DNA from: Ophiocordyceps camponoti-saundersi (nom. inval.)
Lineage: Eukaryota; Ascomycota; Sordariomycetes; Hypocreales; Ophiocordycipitaceae
Length of the DNA stretch: 64,000 nucleotides
Assembly (NCBI GenBank): GCA_003339415.1
Contig: PDHQ01000085.1
Coordinates: 1 to 64,000 of the forward strand
Direction: 5' to 3'
The first letter of the stretch is position 1. Every line of letters begins with the position of its first letter. A program made the translations under genes and the position numbers. Under the pieces are notes generated by a model, which did no database searches, had not been told where the DNA came from, and was given only the letters and a program-made list of their open reading frames with translations. This document shows, in pieces, positions 45,670-55,712 of this stretch.

Positions 45670-46723
45670 ATGAGCGGCGCGGCAGCCTACACGCCGCTCG
45701 AGTCGCTGTTCCTCTTCCAGTCGCTGTTGGGGCACGGCATCGACGCGGGCGCCTTCGTTCGCATTTCCGAACAGCTCAAGAACAATGCCATCATCAAGAG
45801 CGGCGATACATACGACCCTTCGCGTTTGACGCCCGACGCGCTTCAGCAGCTTTTCTTACGTCTTCTGCGAGAGGAGCTGAAATGCGAGGGCCAAGAATCG
45901 ACGTCGTCGCCTTCGTCTTCGCCGGGGGGGTCTCGGAAGAGGAAGCTGGGGAGCCCCCCACTGCCTTCGCTCAGAGACGCGAGCCAGCATATTGAGAAGC
46001 TTCCGGCGCTCATCGATCGTTTATACGCCCGTTATAGGGATAGTATCGTTGAGCAGATCCGCGAGGACGAGCGTCAGTTTGCTGCTGTCCAGGGCCAGAT
46101 TCAGGTTTTGGAGAAGACGGAAAAGGAGAGGCTCGCCAAGGCCGCTGCCAGTCAGCATGGTACGCCGGTGCTGGCTCCGCGAGACGGCGGTAGGCCTTCT
46201 CTCCCGATCGGTCACCAGTCGCCTGTGCCGTTACCGGGCCCGCTGGGAGGTATCAAGCGTCCGTCATCTGTGCTGAATACGCCTGCGTTGAAGGGGCAGT
46301 CTGCCGTGGTGCCGCCCGGCCACTTGCCGGCCGGGACGCCTGTCGCGCGACCGCCTTCTTCCGCGCCTAATAAACCTCTCAACGGGTCGAGCTCGGCGCT
46401 TCAGCCCCCGGTCGGCCTATCTCAGGCTGCATCGCGGGTGCTGCAATCGCCGGCTCCGCCTCCCAAGCCTGTCATTTCGCCGCGGCCCGAGTCCGCCAGC
46501 AAGCCTCAAGATGGCAGCGGTGTCTCCCCTGCTATGGCGAAAACGACGACGACGGCGATGGCAGCGACGGCGGCTGCGGCTGGGGGTGCTCTGAAGTGGG
46601 AGAAGCCGTATCAACCTCCCCAGTCTGGTCAAGCCGGCCAGCCGCCACCTTTGGCGACACAGCTTCAACAGAGTGCGTCGCCTCATCCTGGCGCTCTGCA
46701 GAAAGCTCAGCTGCCTCAGCAAC

Positions 46724-46769
<46 letters not shown>

Positions 46770-48552
46770 GGGACAGCCCCCAAGACCAACGGCGCCTGGC
46801 GTGGCGTCACGGCCGCCTGCGAGTAAGACGGCGATAGCACCGCCCCCTTCTCCCCATCAATCTCAGGCTTCCGGGCCGCTGGCCTCTCCGCTGGCCGCTC
46901 CGTTACAGCCAGGACCTTCTCGACCGGCAATGAAATCGTCCCCGCCGCAGTCGACGACGCCCGTCATCCCTCCCGGGCGAGGACTTCCGCTGTCGGCGCA
47001 GGCTCAGACCCCCAACCAGCGGTCGCTCACTTCTGCTTCACCACATCCGCCGCAGCCGCCACCACTTCCTAAAGTCACTGCCGCGGCCTCTCAGAAGCGG
47101 AACTCCACAGTCTCTCAGTCTGCTCAACGCGCCCCTGTTCTCGCCGCTCCCAACAACAAGCCTCAGTCGACACAGTATGTCGCCCAGGCTTCTCGTCCTG
47201 CGGTGCCTGAGCACATCATCCGACAGGCCGCCACCGCTGCTGCTGCGACACCTCCGGCGGCCGTACGCGTGAGCCCCATAACGGCGCCCCGGACGCCTTT
47301 AGCTATCGCTCCTGTGCCGCTGACGCGAGGTTTCGGAACAAAATGGGCTCCCCAGTCAACGCCCTCGACACCTGGACCACAGACGGCAGAAAAAGAAAGT
47401 CCAGCCTATGAGCCGGTGAGTCCGCCGCGGCGGGCCGCATCCATCGTCTCCGACACGCCCAAGACGGTCAAAAAGACCAGACCGAAGCCAGCAACGCACC
47501 AACCCGAGCCCCCGACGACTCGGCCCCGCGGTCGGCCGCCGCGCAACGCTATCACCAGCTCCACGTCTTCGGCAGGCGGGAACAGGCGCAGCCAGTCGGT
47601 GGCCTCTCAGGCAGATGAACTGTCCATGGACCATCCAATGCTGCCCGCCACCATCAAGAAGGAGGCGCAGACGCCCCGAACACACGATGAGGCGGGAGAC
47701 ACGACGGCGGACGAGAGCGCATACGGACGAACGCACATGACGACACCAGGTAGCGTGTCGTCCCGGTTGGCCAAGCGGAAGCGACAGGAGACACCTCCCG
47801 AACCCCTGGCTCCTCCGGCGCAGGTGCTGTGGACGCGAGGCTTCACCAAGGTCTCGTCTTCGGCCCTCGACCAGATCTCGAGTCACCGGCACGCCAACAT
47901 GTTTGCGACCGGCGTCAGGGAGAGAGACGCGCCCAATTACCGGCAGATCGTACTCCAGCCGCAGGACATCACTTCGATCAGGGCGGCCATCAAGCTGGGC
48001 AATAAGGCGGCCACTCAGGCGGCGGCCAGCCTACCCGGTGGTGACCCCGGCACGGCGAGTGTGTGGCTGCCCGTGTCGGAGGACCTGGTCCCTCCCAGGG
48101 GCATCATCAACAGCGCGCAGCTGGAGCGCGAGCTGGTGCACATCTTCTGCAACGCCATCATGTACAACCCAGACCCCGACCGCGGGCCCGGGCCGGCTCT
48201 GATGAAGCGTTCGCGCGAAGACGGCGGCGACGACGACGAAGAGGAGGAGGAGGCCTTTGGCTACCACGTCGACGAGAACGGGGTGGTGAAGAACACGCGC
48301 AGCATGTTCGTCGAGGTCGAAAAGCTACTGGGCGACCTTCGCAGCGCGGAAAAGGAGCGTGGCGTCCCGCCCCTTTCGTCGTCTTCCGGCGCGCGCCAGG
48401 CTAGCGTCGCGACGCCGGCGGATGATACGGCCGAGGACGAGGACGAACTCGCGGGCGATGGCATCACCAGCTCCAACACCCCTGCCACCACCTCTGTGCC
48501 TACAGGCGGTCTTGTCAAGAGACGTCGTGTGGGAGGGAGGGGGACGAATTGA
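45670..48552 (+). CDS. bromodomain protein, BRD8/Bdc1-like
   Basis: Single exon, 960 residues. The N-terminal 160 residues ('AYTPLESLFLFQSLLGHGID', 'HIEKLPALIDRLYARYRDSI', then 'EQIREDERQF') form a helical segment like that of BRD8-type subunits of NuA4 histone acetyltransferase. About residues 160-720 are disordered, Pro/Ala/Ser/Gln-rich, with a 14-Gln run and AT-hook-like 'RPRGRPPRN'. The bromodomain is C-terminal (about 735-895): 'SALDQISSHRHANMFATGV', 'APNYRQIVLQPQDITSIR', and 'LERELVHIFCNAIMYNPD', whose Asn is the acetyl-lysine-binding position. The domain holds an acidic insertion and ends 'TRSMFVEVEKLLGDLR'. It probably reads acetylated histones in chromatin. ATG 45670 is the first in frame. 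Confidence 0.85.
46725..46767 (+). repeat. (CAG)n coding polyglutamine
   Basis: About fourteen uninterrupted CAG codons in the disordered middle of the bromodomain protein. Confidence 0.9.
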
Positions 48553-49065
48553 GTTGCGAGAAGGAGAGTGTTGAGTTGAAGTTTGGTTTTTTTTTTCCCC
48601 AGCCTCCACCATGAGCTTCCTGTCTTGCCGGCTGTGGTCTTTTTTCCCCCCCTTCATCTGGTTTGGATTTGCTTATGGATGGATGGATAGGGGAGCCTGG
48701 CGTAGCTGGAGCTGGAAGAATGGATGATGACGTGAAGGGAGGTGGTTCAGTGTCATGGATGGATGAGACTCTCGTCAGATTTTGTCGAGGCTGCTGCGTC
48801 AGACGGATCGATTGGAGGATTATCGAGTCTGTTAACTGTGGGAGAGGAACCGTTGCTAGACAATATGCGCAGATACAATCCGTACGCCACCAAGTAATAG
48901 ACAGCTTGAAAGGCGAAGAACCATCCTCCCCCTTTCATACACATGTATTCGTACACGTTCCTTTATACAGCTGTTTCCAACCCCTGTGCCTAAACGCTGA
49001 AGAGGATCATTATAATTATCAAACGGAGAAAGAAGACAAGTCAAAGAGAGAAAGCCACGACTTCG
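48553..49065. other. intergenic between convergent genes
   Basis: No gene supported. Holds the 3' regions of the bromodomain gene and GPI3. Confidence 0.6.
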
Positions 49066-50617
49066 TCACCCTTCAGACTTGGACACGGCGGCTGCTGCTG
49101 CTGCTGCTACGGCGGCGGCGCCTTGGAAGCCGCTGGAACGGTGACGCACGACTGGCTTCTTGGCCGGTTCAGGAGGCAGAGTCTTTCGCGGCCAGTCCGG
49201 ACAGACGTCTATGTTCTCCCGGGGGAACCACCACTCCAAGAAGAGGAAGAAGAGGTAATCGATGACGACGCACAGACAGAAAAGCTTGCCAGCCCATATG
49301 CCGCAGCCGTAGTAGCGTTTGAGACGGTCGATGAGGGCGAAGTTACGGACGCGACTTCCGTTGAGGCCGGCTGTGTCGAAGCCGTAAAAGGCCTCTTCGG
49401 GGATGGCGCCTGAGATGCCGTCGTAGACGCGCTCGGTGCGGAGGGCGACGTTGGCCCAGGAGTACATCTTCTTCACCTGGTCGTGGAAGCGATCGGTACG
49501 GACCTTGCCGGCGCGGACGGCGGTGATGGCCTTTCCCGTCGCCAGAACGAGGTCGTCTTCTTCCGGCTTGGCGAAGGTCGTCATGTGGGAGGGGAGGACC
49601 TCGGGGATGCCCCCCACCTGGGTGCAGACGACGTACAGGCCGCAGCTGGCGGCTTCGACGATGACGGTGCCGAAAGCTTCCGTTAGGGAAGGGTGGAGAT
49701 AGATGTGGCCTCTGACCATGACGTCGCGAACCTCTTCGTGACGGATGGGACCGAGCATCTCGACGCGGTCTTGTAGTACGTTTGTCTCGATCATCTGTTC
49801 GAGGTCGATGGCTTTAGGACCGGAGCCGGCGATGATGAAGCGCGTGTTGGCGTGGTTCTCTAGGATCCGAGGTATGGCGGCTGTGAGGAGGTCGGTGCCT
49901 TTGTTGTAGAAGAGGCGGGAGATGACGACGATGGTGATCATGTCGTCGGGGCCCAGTCGCGTCGGTGACGTCTCGGGGTAGTCTCTGGGGCGAAAGTTTT
50001 CCGCCACCACGGCGTTGGGGATGACGGAGACCATGAGGGGGTCGAGTGAGGCGCGGAGGACGGTGTTTTCCTTGCTGGAAGGGGTTACGTTCAGTTCGGT
50101 TTGCGAAGATGAAGGAGGGGGAAAAGGGAACGAACCAAGTGTGGCTCACGCAGATGCTGTGATCGACGTCGCTGAGGGTAAACTTGAGCAGCTTATTCGT
50201 CAAGATGCTGGCGGCATCGGCGAATCCGAAGAGGGAGTGGTCGGTAAAGACGGTGCGTAAGCCCATGGTACGGGCATGGAGGATGCCCTCATGGCAGAGA
50301 CTACTGAGGCTACCATGACCGTGAACGATCTCGATTCGCTCGCGAATGCAGATGTTGCGCAAGATGGGGAAGAAGGAGAAGACGGTTGGGAAGGTGGTGT
50401 GTCGGTAGATGACGAGGAAAGGGACGTGATAGACCTTGAGGCCGTTGGTGAGGTAGCGGACGCCCTTGCGGTCGTCGTGGGCGTGGGTGATGATGATGAC
50501 CTTGTGGCCGCGGTCTATGAGCTTGCTTGATAGTTGGTAGATGTGCGACTCGACGCCGCCCGGTTGAGGGAAGAAGAAGTCGCTGACCATGGCGATGTTG
50601 TAGTTGCGGCGCGCCAT
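49066..50617 (-). CDS. GPI3: GPI3/PIG-A, catalytic subunit of GPI-GlcNAc transferase
   Basis: Transfers GlcNAc from UDP-GlcNAc to phosphatidylinositol on the cytosolic face of the ER, the first step of GPI-anchor synthesis. Exons 50617-50136 and 50074-49066 join over a 61-bp intron (donor GTTCGT, branch CTGAAC, acceptor CCAG) to give 496 residues. The N-terminal half begins '[20 protein letters not shown]' and has '[20 protein letters not shown]' and '[15 protein letters not shown]'. The GT4 nucleotide-sugar domain has '[14 protein letters not shown]' and '[20 protein letters not shown]', whose glutamates are the family EX7E motif. One membrane segment lies near the C-terminus ('[20 protein letters not shown]'), followed by a short tail with an Ala run. 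The gene shares a 286-bp promoter region with DBP6. Confidence 0.97.
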
Positions 50618-50903
50618 GATTGTCTCGGGATGCTGCCTCCGCTCAGTGCGATTCCACGCGAGACGGGGCAGCTGGGAAGGGGATAAGAAGCTGCCAGAGA
50701 AGATGTGTCTAGCATTGGCTTGAGAGCTCTGCGTATACACATAGGATATGACGATGATGGTGGTGATGATGAGGGGGGGGGGGAAAGGTCGAGGCGATAA
50801 GCTTGGCGGTGAGGGCCGGCAGAATCACCCGATAAAGCACTTGACGGGCCAAAATTTCTGTACGTGATGGATTCATAAGGGTCGGAGTATAGACAGCACG
50901 GCG
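50618..50903. promoter_or_regulatory. shared divergent promoter region of GPI3 and DBP6
   Basis: Only 286 bp separate the two start codons. It has a (GATGGTG)n-like stretch and a G-run (50755-50785). I see no named regulatory site. Confidence 0.6.
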
Positions 50904-53294
50904 ATGTACGCGCGATACATTCCGCCTCCCAAGGCGATTGCCTCGAGCCCTACTCCGTCCAAGACACCGACGGACGTTGCTCCCAAAGTACCGACAGACG
51001 GCTACAGTTATGCGCGCTACGTCCCGAGCACTTCATTGGCGTGCAAGACCGTCTCGAGCCCTGAAAGGACGAAGCGCAAGCGAGACTCGGAGGACGCGCT
51101 CGGTCTACAGGCGCCGGAGAAGAAGCCTCGTACACACAAGAAGGAAAATGGAGTGACGGCGGTAGAAAAGGAGCCGTCCGAGGTGGTGATTGCAGATCAG
51201 AAGAGGAAGAATCGAAGGAAGCGAAAACAGAGGACCAGGGTTAGCGACGGGGACGATGCGCAAGACTCCCATCTTCAGGACTCGGAAGATCATCCGGGGA
51301 ATGTAAACAGGGTCGATGATGACGAGAATGCGCTGGATACCAAGCCTGAGGCGACCGACTTGACAGCACCAGCTCAGGAGGCCGAAACCATTTCCAGGCC
51401 GGAGAAAAAGGGCGAGAAAGGAGAGAAGAAGAAGACAAAGAAGAAAGAAAAGAAGAAAGAGCAAGTCAAATCCGTCAACAACCTACAGGAAGAAGAGAAT
51501 GAGGATACGCGGCACAGAGCGGTTCTCGAACGAAAGGCAAAGTCATTGGTGCTGGCCAGCAAAGCCGCGCCAGACCAGATGCCGGCGTCGGAAGAGGAAC
51601 AGGCAGTCGAGCAGCACGGCTTACAGCCCCTACCACAGCCAGCCGTCGTGGCGGATGACAAGACGAAGCCGACAAATGATAGCCTCCCCGCCTGGCTCGC
51701 GAAGCCTATCCGCGTCCCGCAAGACTCGCGCACGTCGTTTGAGGCGCTCGGCATCGCACCCAAGACGGCCCGCGCACTCGGACACAAGGGTTTCACAGAG
51801 GCCTTTGCCATCCAAACGGCCGCCATACCGCTGCTGCTGCCGTCGAGCAAACACGAACCGGGCGACTTGCTGATATCGGCGGCCACGGGCTCGGGCAAGA
51901 CGATGGCGTACGCGCTCCCCATTGTTCGCGACCTCGGACAGGGCGTGATGACGAGGCTGCGGGCGCTCGTGGTCTTGCCTACGCGTGAGCTCGTGAAGCA
52001 GGCGCAGGAAGTTTTCGAGATTTGCGCCAGGGCCTACGACGGCGAGGATAGAAAGAAGGTCAGAGTCGGCGTCGCAGTCGGCAGCCAATCGATGCAGGCC
52101 GAGCAGGAGATGCTGATGGCGAGCGAGTCGCGGTACGACCCGGAGGTCTACAATGAGCTCCGAGAGGGCCCTGCTACAGCCGAAGAGGGGGATGGCCGCT
52201 GGCGGCTCGGCGCGTGGGAGGGCGAGGTGATGGAATGGTCGTCCAAAGTGGACGTCCTGATCTGCACTCCGGGCCGGTTGGTCGAGCACATGGAGCAGAC
52301 GGTCGGCTTCAGCCTCGACTACGTGCGATGGCTCGTCGTGGACGAGGCCGACAAGCTGATGGCGCAAAGCTTCCAGGGGTGGCTGGACCGAGTGCTGGAT
52401 CGGTTCCGGCGGCCCAACGGTTTCTTCGGTGCTCGCGACTTTCCAGACATGGCATACTCGGGCGTGCGCAAGGTCATGGTCAGCGCGACGCTGAAGAGGG
52501 ATCCGGGTCTCGTTCACCGGCTGGCGCTTAGGAGGCCTCGACTGCTACTTCTCGAAGGCAAGGACGACAAAGACAACGACAAGAAAGACGACGAAAATGA
52601 CGACGACGCGATGCCGGCTGAACACACGCTGCCTGCGGAACTCAGGGAGTTTGCTGTCAGGGTGCACGAAACAAGCCTCAAGCCGCTGTACCTCCTAGAC
52701 CTTCTCCGCGGCGGGCAGATGGAGGCCAGCCTCGAAGCGGAAGCCGATCCGGACGAAAGCACCACCAGCTCGAGGCCGCCACTGCCGCCGCCCTGCCTCA
52801 TCTTCACCAAATCCAACGAATCAGCCCTCCGACTCGCCCGCCTCCTGGAGCTCCTCGACCCCAGCCTCTCGTCACACGTACAAAGCCTGACGTCGACAAC
52901 AGCGACGCAGACGCGGCGCAAGACGCTCCGGGCCCTGAACGCGCCCTCGTCTTCCGGGGTGCGCGTCGTGGTCGCGTCGGACCTGGTGGCTCGCGGCATC
53001 GACATCCCCCGGCTGGGCCACGTCATCAACTACGACCTACCGGCGAGCGTGGCCGGCTACGTCCACCGCGTGGGCCGCACGGCGCGGGCCGGTCGCCGCG
53101 GCTGCGCCTGGACCCTACTCCCCGACCCGGACAGCGGATGGTTCTGGGGCAGGATCGTCAAGGGTCGGGCCCTTGGCCGGATGCACGAGGTCGAGAGGAC
53201 GAGGATAGAGCAGATGGGCGAGGAGAAGACGCGGCGATACGAAGAGGCCTTGGCCGAGTTGGGAAGAGAGGCTGTCGAGGTGAGGCGGGGATGA
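50904..53294 (+). CDS. DBP6: DEAD-box ATP-dependent RNA helicase Dbp6
   Basis: Nucleolar helicase for early 60S ribosome assembly. Single exon, 796 residues. The first 250 residues are highly charged (Lys/Glu runs), as in Dbp6/DDX51 proteins. The helicase core has the Q-motif-like 'GFTEAFAIQTAAIPLLL', motif I 'AATGSGKT' at about residue 326, 'PTRELVKQ', 'TPGRLVEH', motif II 'VDEADKL' at about 480, 'SATLKRDP' at about 527, 'CLIFTKSN', 'ASDLVARGIDIP' and motif VI 'YVHRVGRTARAGR' at about 721. All catalytic motifs are intact. An insertion between 'PTREL' and 'TPGRLV' (about residues 370-450) and an acidic Asp/Lys insert before the second RecA domain are typical of Dbp6. ATG 50904 is the first in frame. 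Confidence 0.95.
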   Translation: MYARYIPPPKAIASSPTPSKTPTDVAPKVPTDGYSYARYVPSTSLACKTVSSPERTKRKRDSEDALGLQAPEKKPRTHKKENGVTAVEKEPSEVVIADQKRKNRRKRKQRTRVSDGDDAQDSHLQDSEDHPGNVNRVDDDENALDTKPEATDLTAPAQEAETISRPEKKGEKGEKKKTKKKEKKKEQVKSVNNLQEEENEDTRHRAVLERKAKSLVLASKAAPDQMPASEEEQAVEQHGLQPLPQPAVVADDKTKPTNDSLPAWLAKPIRVPQDSRTSFEALGIAPKTARALGHKGFTEAFAIQTAAIPLLLPSSKHEPGDLLISAATGSGKTMAYALPIVRDLGQGVMTRLRALVVLPTRELVKQAQEVFEICARAYDGEDRKKVRVGVAVGSQSMQAEQEMLMASESRYDPEVYNELREGPATAEEGDGRWRLGAWEGEVMEWSSKVDVLICTPGRLVEHMEQTVGFSLDYVRWLVVDEADKLMAQSFQGWLDRVLDRFRRPNGFFGARDFPDMAYSGVRKVMVSATLKRDPGLVHRLALRRPRLLLLEGKDDKDNDKKDDENDDDAMPAEHTLPAELREFAVRVHETSLKPLYLLDLLRGGQMEASLEAEADPDESTTSSRPPLPPPCLIFTKSNESALRLARLLELLDPSLSSHVQSLTSTTATQTRRKTLRALNAPSSSGVRVVVASDLVARGIDIPRLGHVINYDLPASVAGYVHRVGRTARAGRRGCAWTLLPDPDSGWFWGRIVKGRALGRMHEVERTRIEQMGEEKTRRYEEALAELGREAVEVRRG

Positions 53295-53533
53295 GGAGGG
53301 TTCCTTTTTGCCAAGGGGAAGCCGCTTCTTTTGTTTTCTTCCTTCTTTCTCCTTTTCCCCTCTCTTCATTACCATCCATCTCTCTCTCCCGTTTCCCCTT
53401 TGGTTTCCAGCCCCAGAAGTGATGAGACCACGGAGTCGAACAATATCACAGGCAAAGACAAAATCGATAGACTGCAGCGCTCCAGACCCCCCCCCTCACG
53501 CCAACGCCGGCACTTGACGTCAAAACAAATCGG
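53295..53533. other. short intergenic between convergent genes
   Basis: 239 bp, pyrimidine-rich; holds the 3' regions of DBP6 and the tetraspanin gene. Confidence 0.6.
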
Positions 53534-54629
53534 CTAGCGAGTGACGGCGCGTCTGGCAGCGTCAGCCGCAGCAGCTTCGGGTCTGCTAGCTTGCAGCAGG
53601 GCGCCGTAGGCCGAGCGCTGGGGTCGAGCCACGTCGTCATGGTCACCGTTGTTGTCGTCGTTGTTGTCGGCGGGGAGCAGTGGTCGGCAGTCGTCGTCGG
53701 CTTTCCAATCTTGGGTGCGAAGGGCGGTCCACCAGGCGGTGCGCTCTTTCATGAGGAGGAGTCCGAGGAGCTGGATGATGATGTGAGGTCTCAGGAGGGG
53801 GGGAGGAAGAGAGGAGAAGGTGAATGAGTAAGAGGGGAAATGTGATGAAAAGAACGAACCTGCATGAGTCCAACCGTGAGGACGACGGCAAAGTCAATGG
53901 CCGACGTAGCCTGCATAGCCCTCGCCCAAGGATCCCTACAAGGCCTGAGACGATGATACTCCTCCTCGCAAGAAAGGCGACCATCAAAAGGAAAAGCGCG
54001 ATCATCCAAAGTCCTAAACCCACAACAATCGAACGAATCCTGCACGAGCTCAATCCGGCCAGCAAGCCTCCTCACGAACAAGTCATCCCACCTAGCCTCG
54101 AGCAAGAAGTCGACGACCAGAGGCGAAGGGACGAGACCGCGTAGTAAAAACGCGGTGGCCAGAACGGCCGTGAGTAAAGATTGGGTCGCCTGCAGGACCA
54201 GAGGCGCTAGACGCGTGGGCGAGAGTCTGGCGGCTGGTGAGGATGCTCGGTGGAGGAGGTTGGGGTAGATGTAGGCGTTGAGGAAGGCGAGGATGGGGAG
54301 AAGCATTGCGAGGATCGTTAGGGGTTTGGGGAGCGGGAGGGAGAGGTGTGTTGCGTGGAAGTGGATTACTCTTGGGGAGGGGAGGGGGGGATTGGTGGTG
54401 TTAGTTGAGGGTGTCGTGAGAGCTTTGAGAGGTGATGGTGATGGTGATGGTGATGATGGAGATGGAGATGGAGACTCACACGGCGACGGCGGAGAGACCG
54501 ACGCTAACCTACAGAGCAAAAAACACGGTCAGTATCTCTTCTCTAAAGACTTGAAGCAGTAAATTTCATGGTTAAGCGGCACGAAGAGGGCTGAACCAGC
54601 ATGTAGAGAATGCCCGGATTGAAGAACAT
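53534..54629 (-). CDS. fungal tetraspanin (Tsp3-like)
   Basis: Four exons (54629-54597, 54508-54480, 54370-53860, 53770-53534) joined over introns of 88, 109 and 89 bp give 269 residues. The first two exons are only 33 and 29 bp. Four membrane segments are visible: about residues 5-25, 37-58, 77-97 and 180-203. The large loop has the tetraspanin signature 'DSFDCCGFRT' (CCG at 136-138) and two further cysteines in 'SCEEEYHRLRPCRDPW', which complete the usual disulphides. The C-terminal tail of about 70 residues is acidic, Asp/Asn-rich and cytosolic. Tetraspanins organise membrane microdomains; the loop pattern with 'DRAFPF' resembles fungal Tsp3 rather than Pls1. The exon model was chosen because it restores the first membrane segment. 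A (GATGGT)n repeat lies in intron 2 (54432-54470). Confidence 0.85.
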
Positions 54630-55712
54630 GGTCTTGCTTATCGTTCACCCCCCTCTCTCTGTATAATCAGGGTAAACGGAGGCGGAGGATTTTTTTTTTA
54701 TCGAATGAGTTGTGTGTAGACGAGGTTGTAATTATGATGGAAGAGATTATGCGGGTTTGGGAGAGAGTTGAAGTGTTTTGAAGAGGGAGAGACGGTGGTG
54801 GTGAGAGGTGTGATGTCTTGAGCTGGGAGGTGAGTGAGTGGTGGTTGGTGGCCTGAGGCACCTATAAATACTGCGCTTATAGCGGTCTCGTCTTCTATGT
54901 AAGTCGACACACCAGGATGGACACAGACAGACACACACTCTCTCTCTCGCTCTCCATCACACTGACACTGACACCCACACACTCACTCACTCAAACTCAC
55001 ATATATCCCCCCATTCATACAGGCAGAATCACAGCACAAAGCGCACAAACAGATATGCACACACACATACACTTCTCAGTCTCACTTCCCCCTCCCCTCC
55101 TCGCACAAGATCGTCGGTCGTCCAAGTCCCTCCAACACGTGTTTATACACACCAGTTCAGTCCCCTCCCCCCTCTCTTCCCCTCCCCCTCCTCGTAGAGA
55201 AGACGCTCCATCCAGCCTCAAAACCATCATATGCATGCATACCTACATCCGCCTACATGATTATATATACGGACGCACTCATGTACGAATACATGTATGA
55301 ATAGCAGTCGAGACCATTCCTCTCCACACCTCCTCATCTTCATGCAGTCCATACATGAGCCTACATACACACACTCATCACACGGAAATGTCGCACATAC
55401 GAACCAAAAAGGCACGCTCATAAACTAAAAGAATATAGCCAACGCCGTCAGTTCAGCGGATAGCCGCAGACGGACATACACAACAGCAACCTCCACGTTC
55501 GTCACATCATTGCTATTGGTTCGATAAGTCATCTACCTCTTCAAGGCCCTTTTCATTCCCTCTTCCAGCACAGAGAAGAAAATGAATCCGAGAACTGAGA
55601 GAGGAACAAGAAAAACACAAGCAAAAAAAAAAAAAGACACCTCCCTCTTCCCGTACGCTTAAACTACCTTCCCTTAATAAAAAATACCACCTTCGTGTCA
55701 CACACCCAGTAT
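54630..55712. other. 1.1-kb intergenic region
   Basis: No gene supported. It contains (CACA)n-like stretches at 54910-55010 and ATAC/CATA words at 55230-55300. It holds the promoter side of the tetraspanin gene and the 3' side of the Tbf1-like gene. Confidence 0.6.

Noticed and set aside
51630..52517. 295-codon antisense frame inside DBP6
   Set aside because: Shadow of a GC-rich coding exon; no domain.
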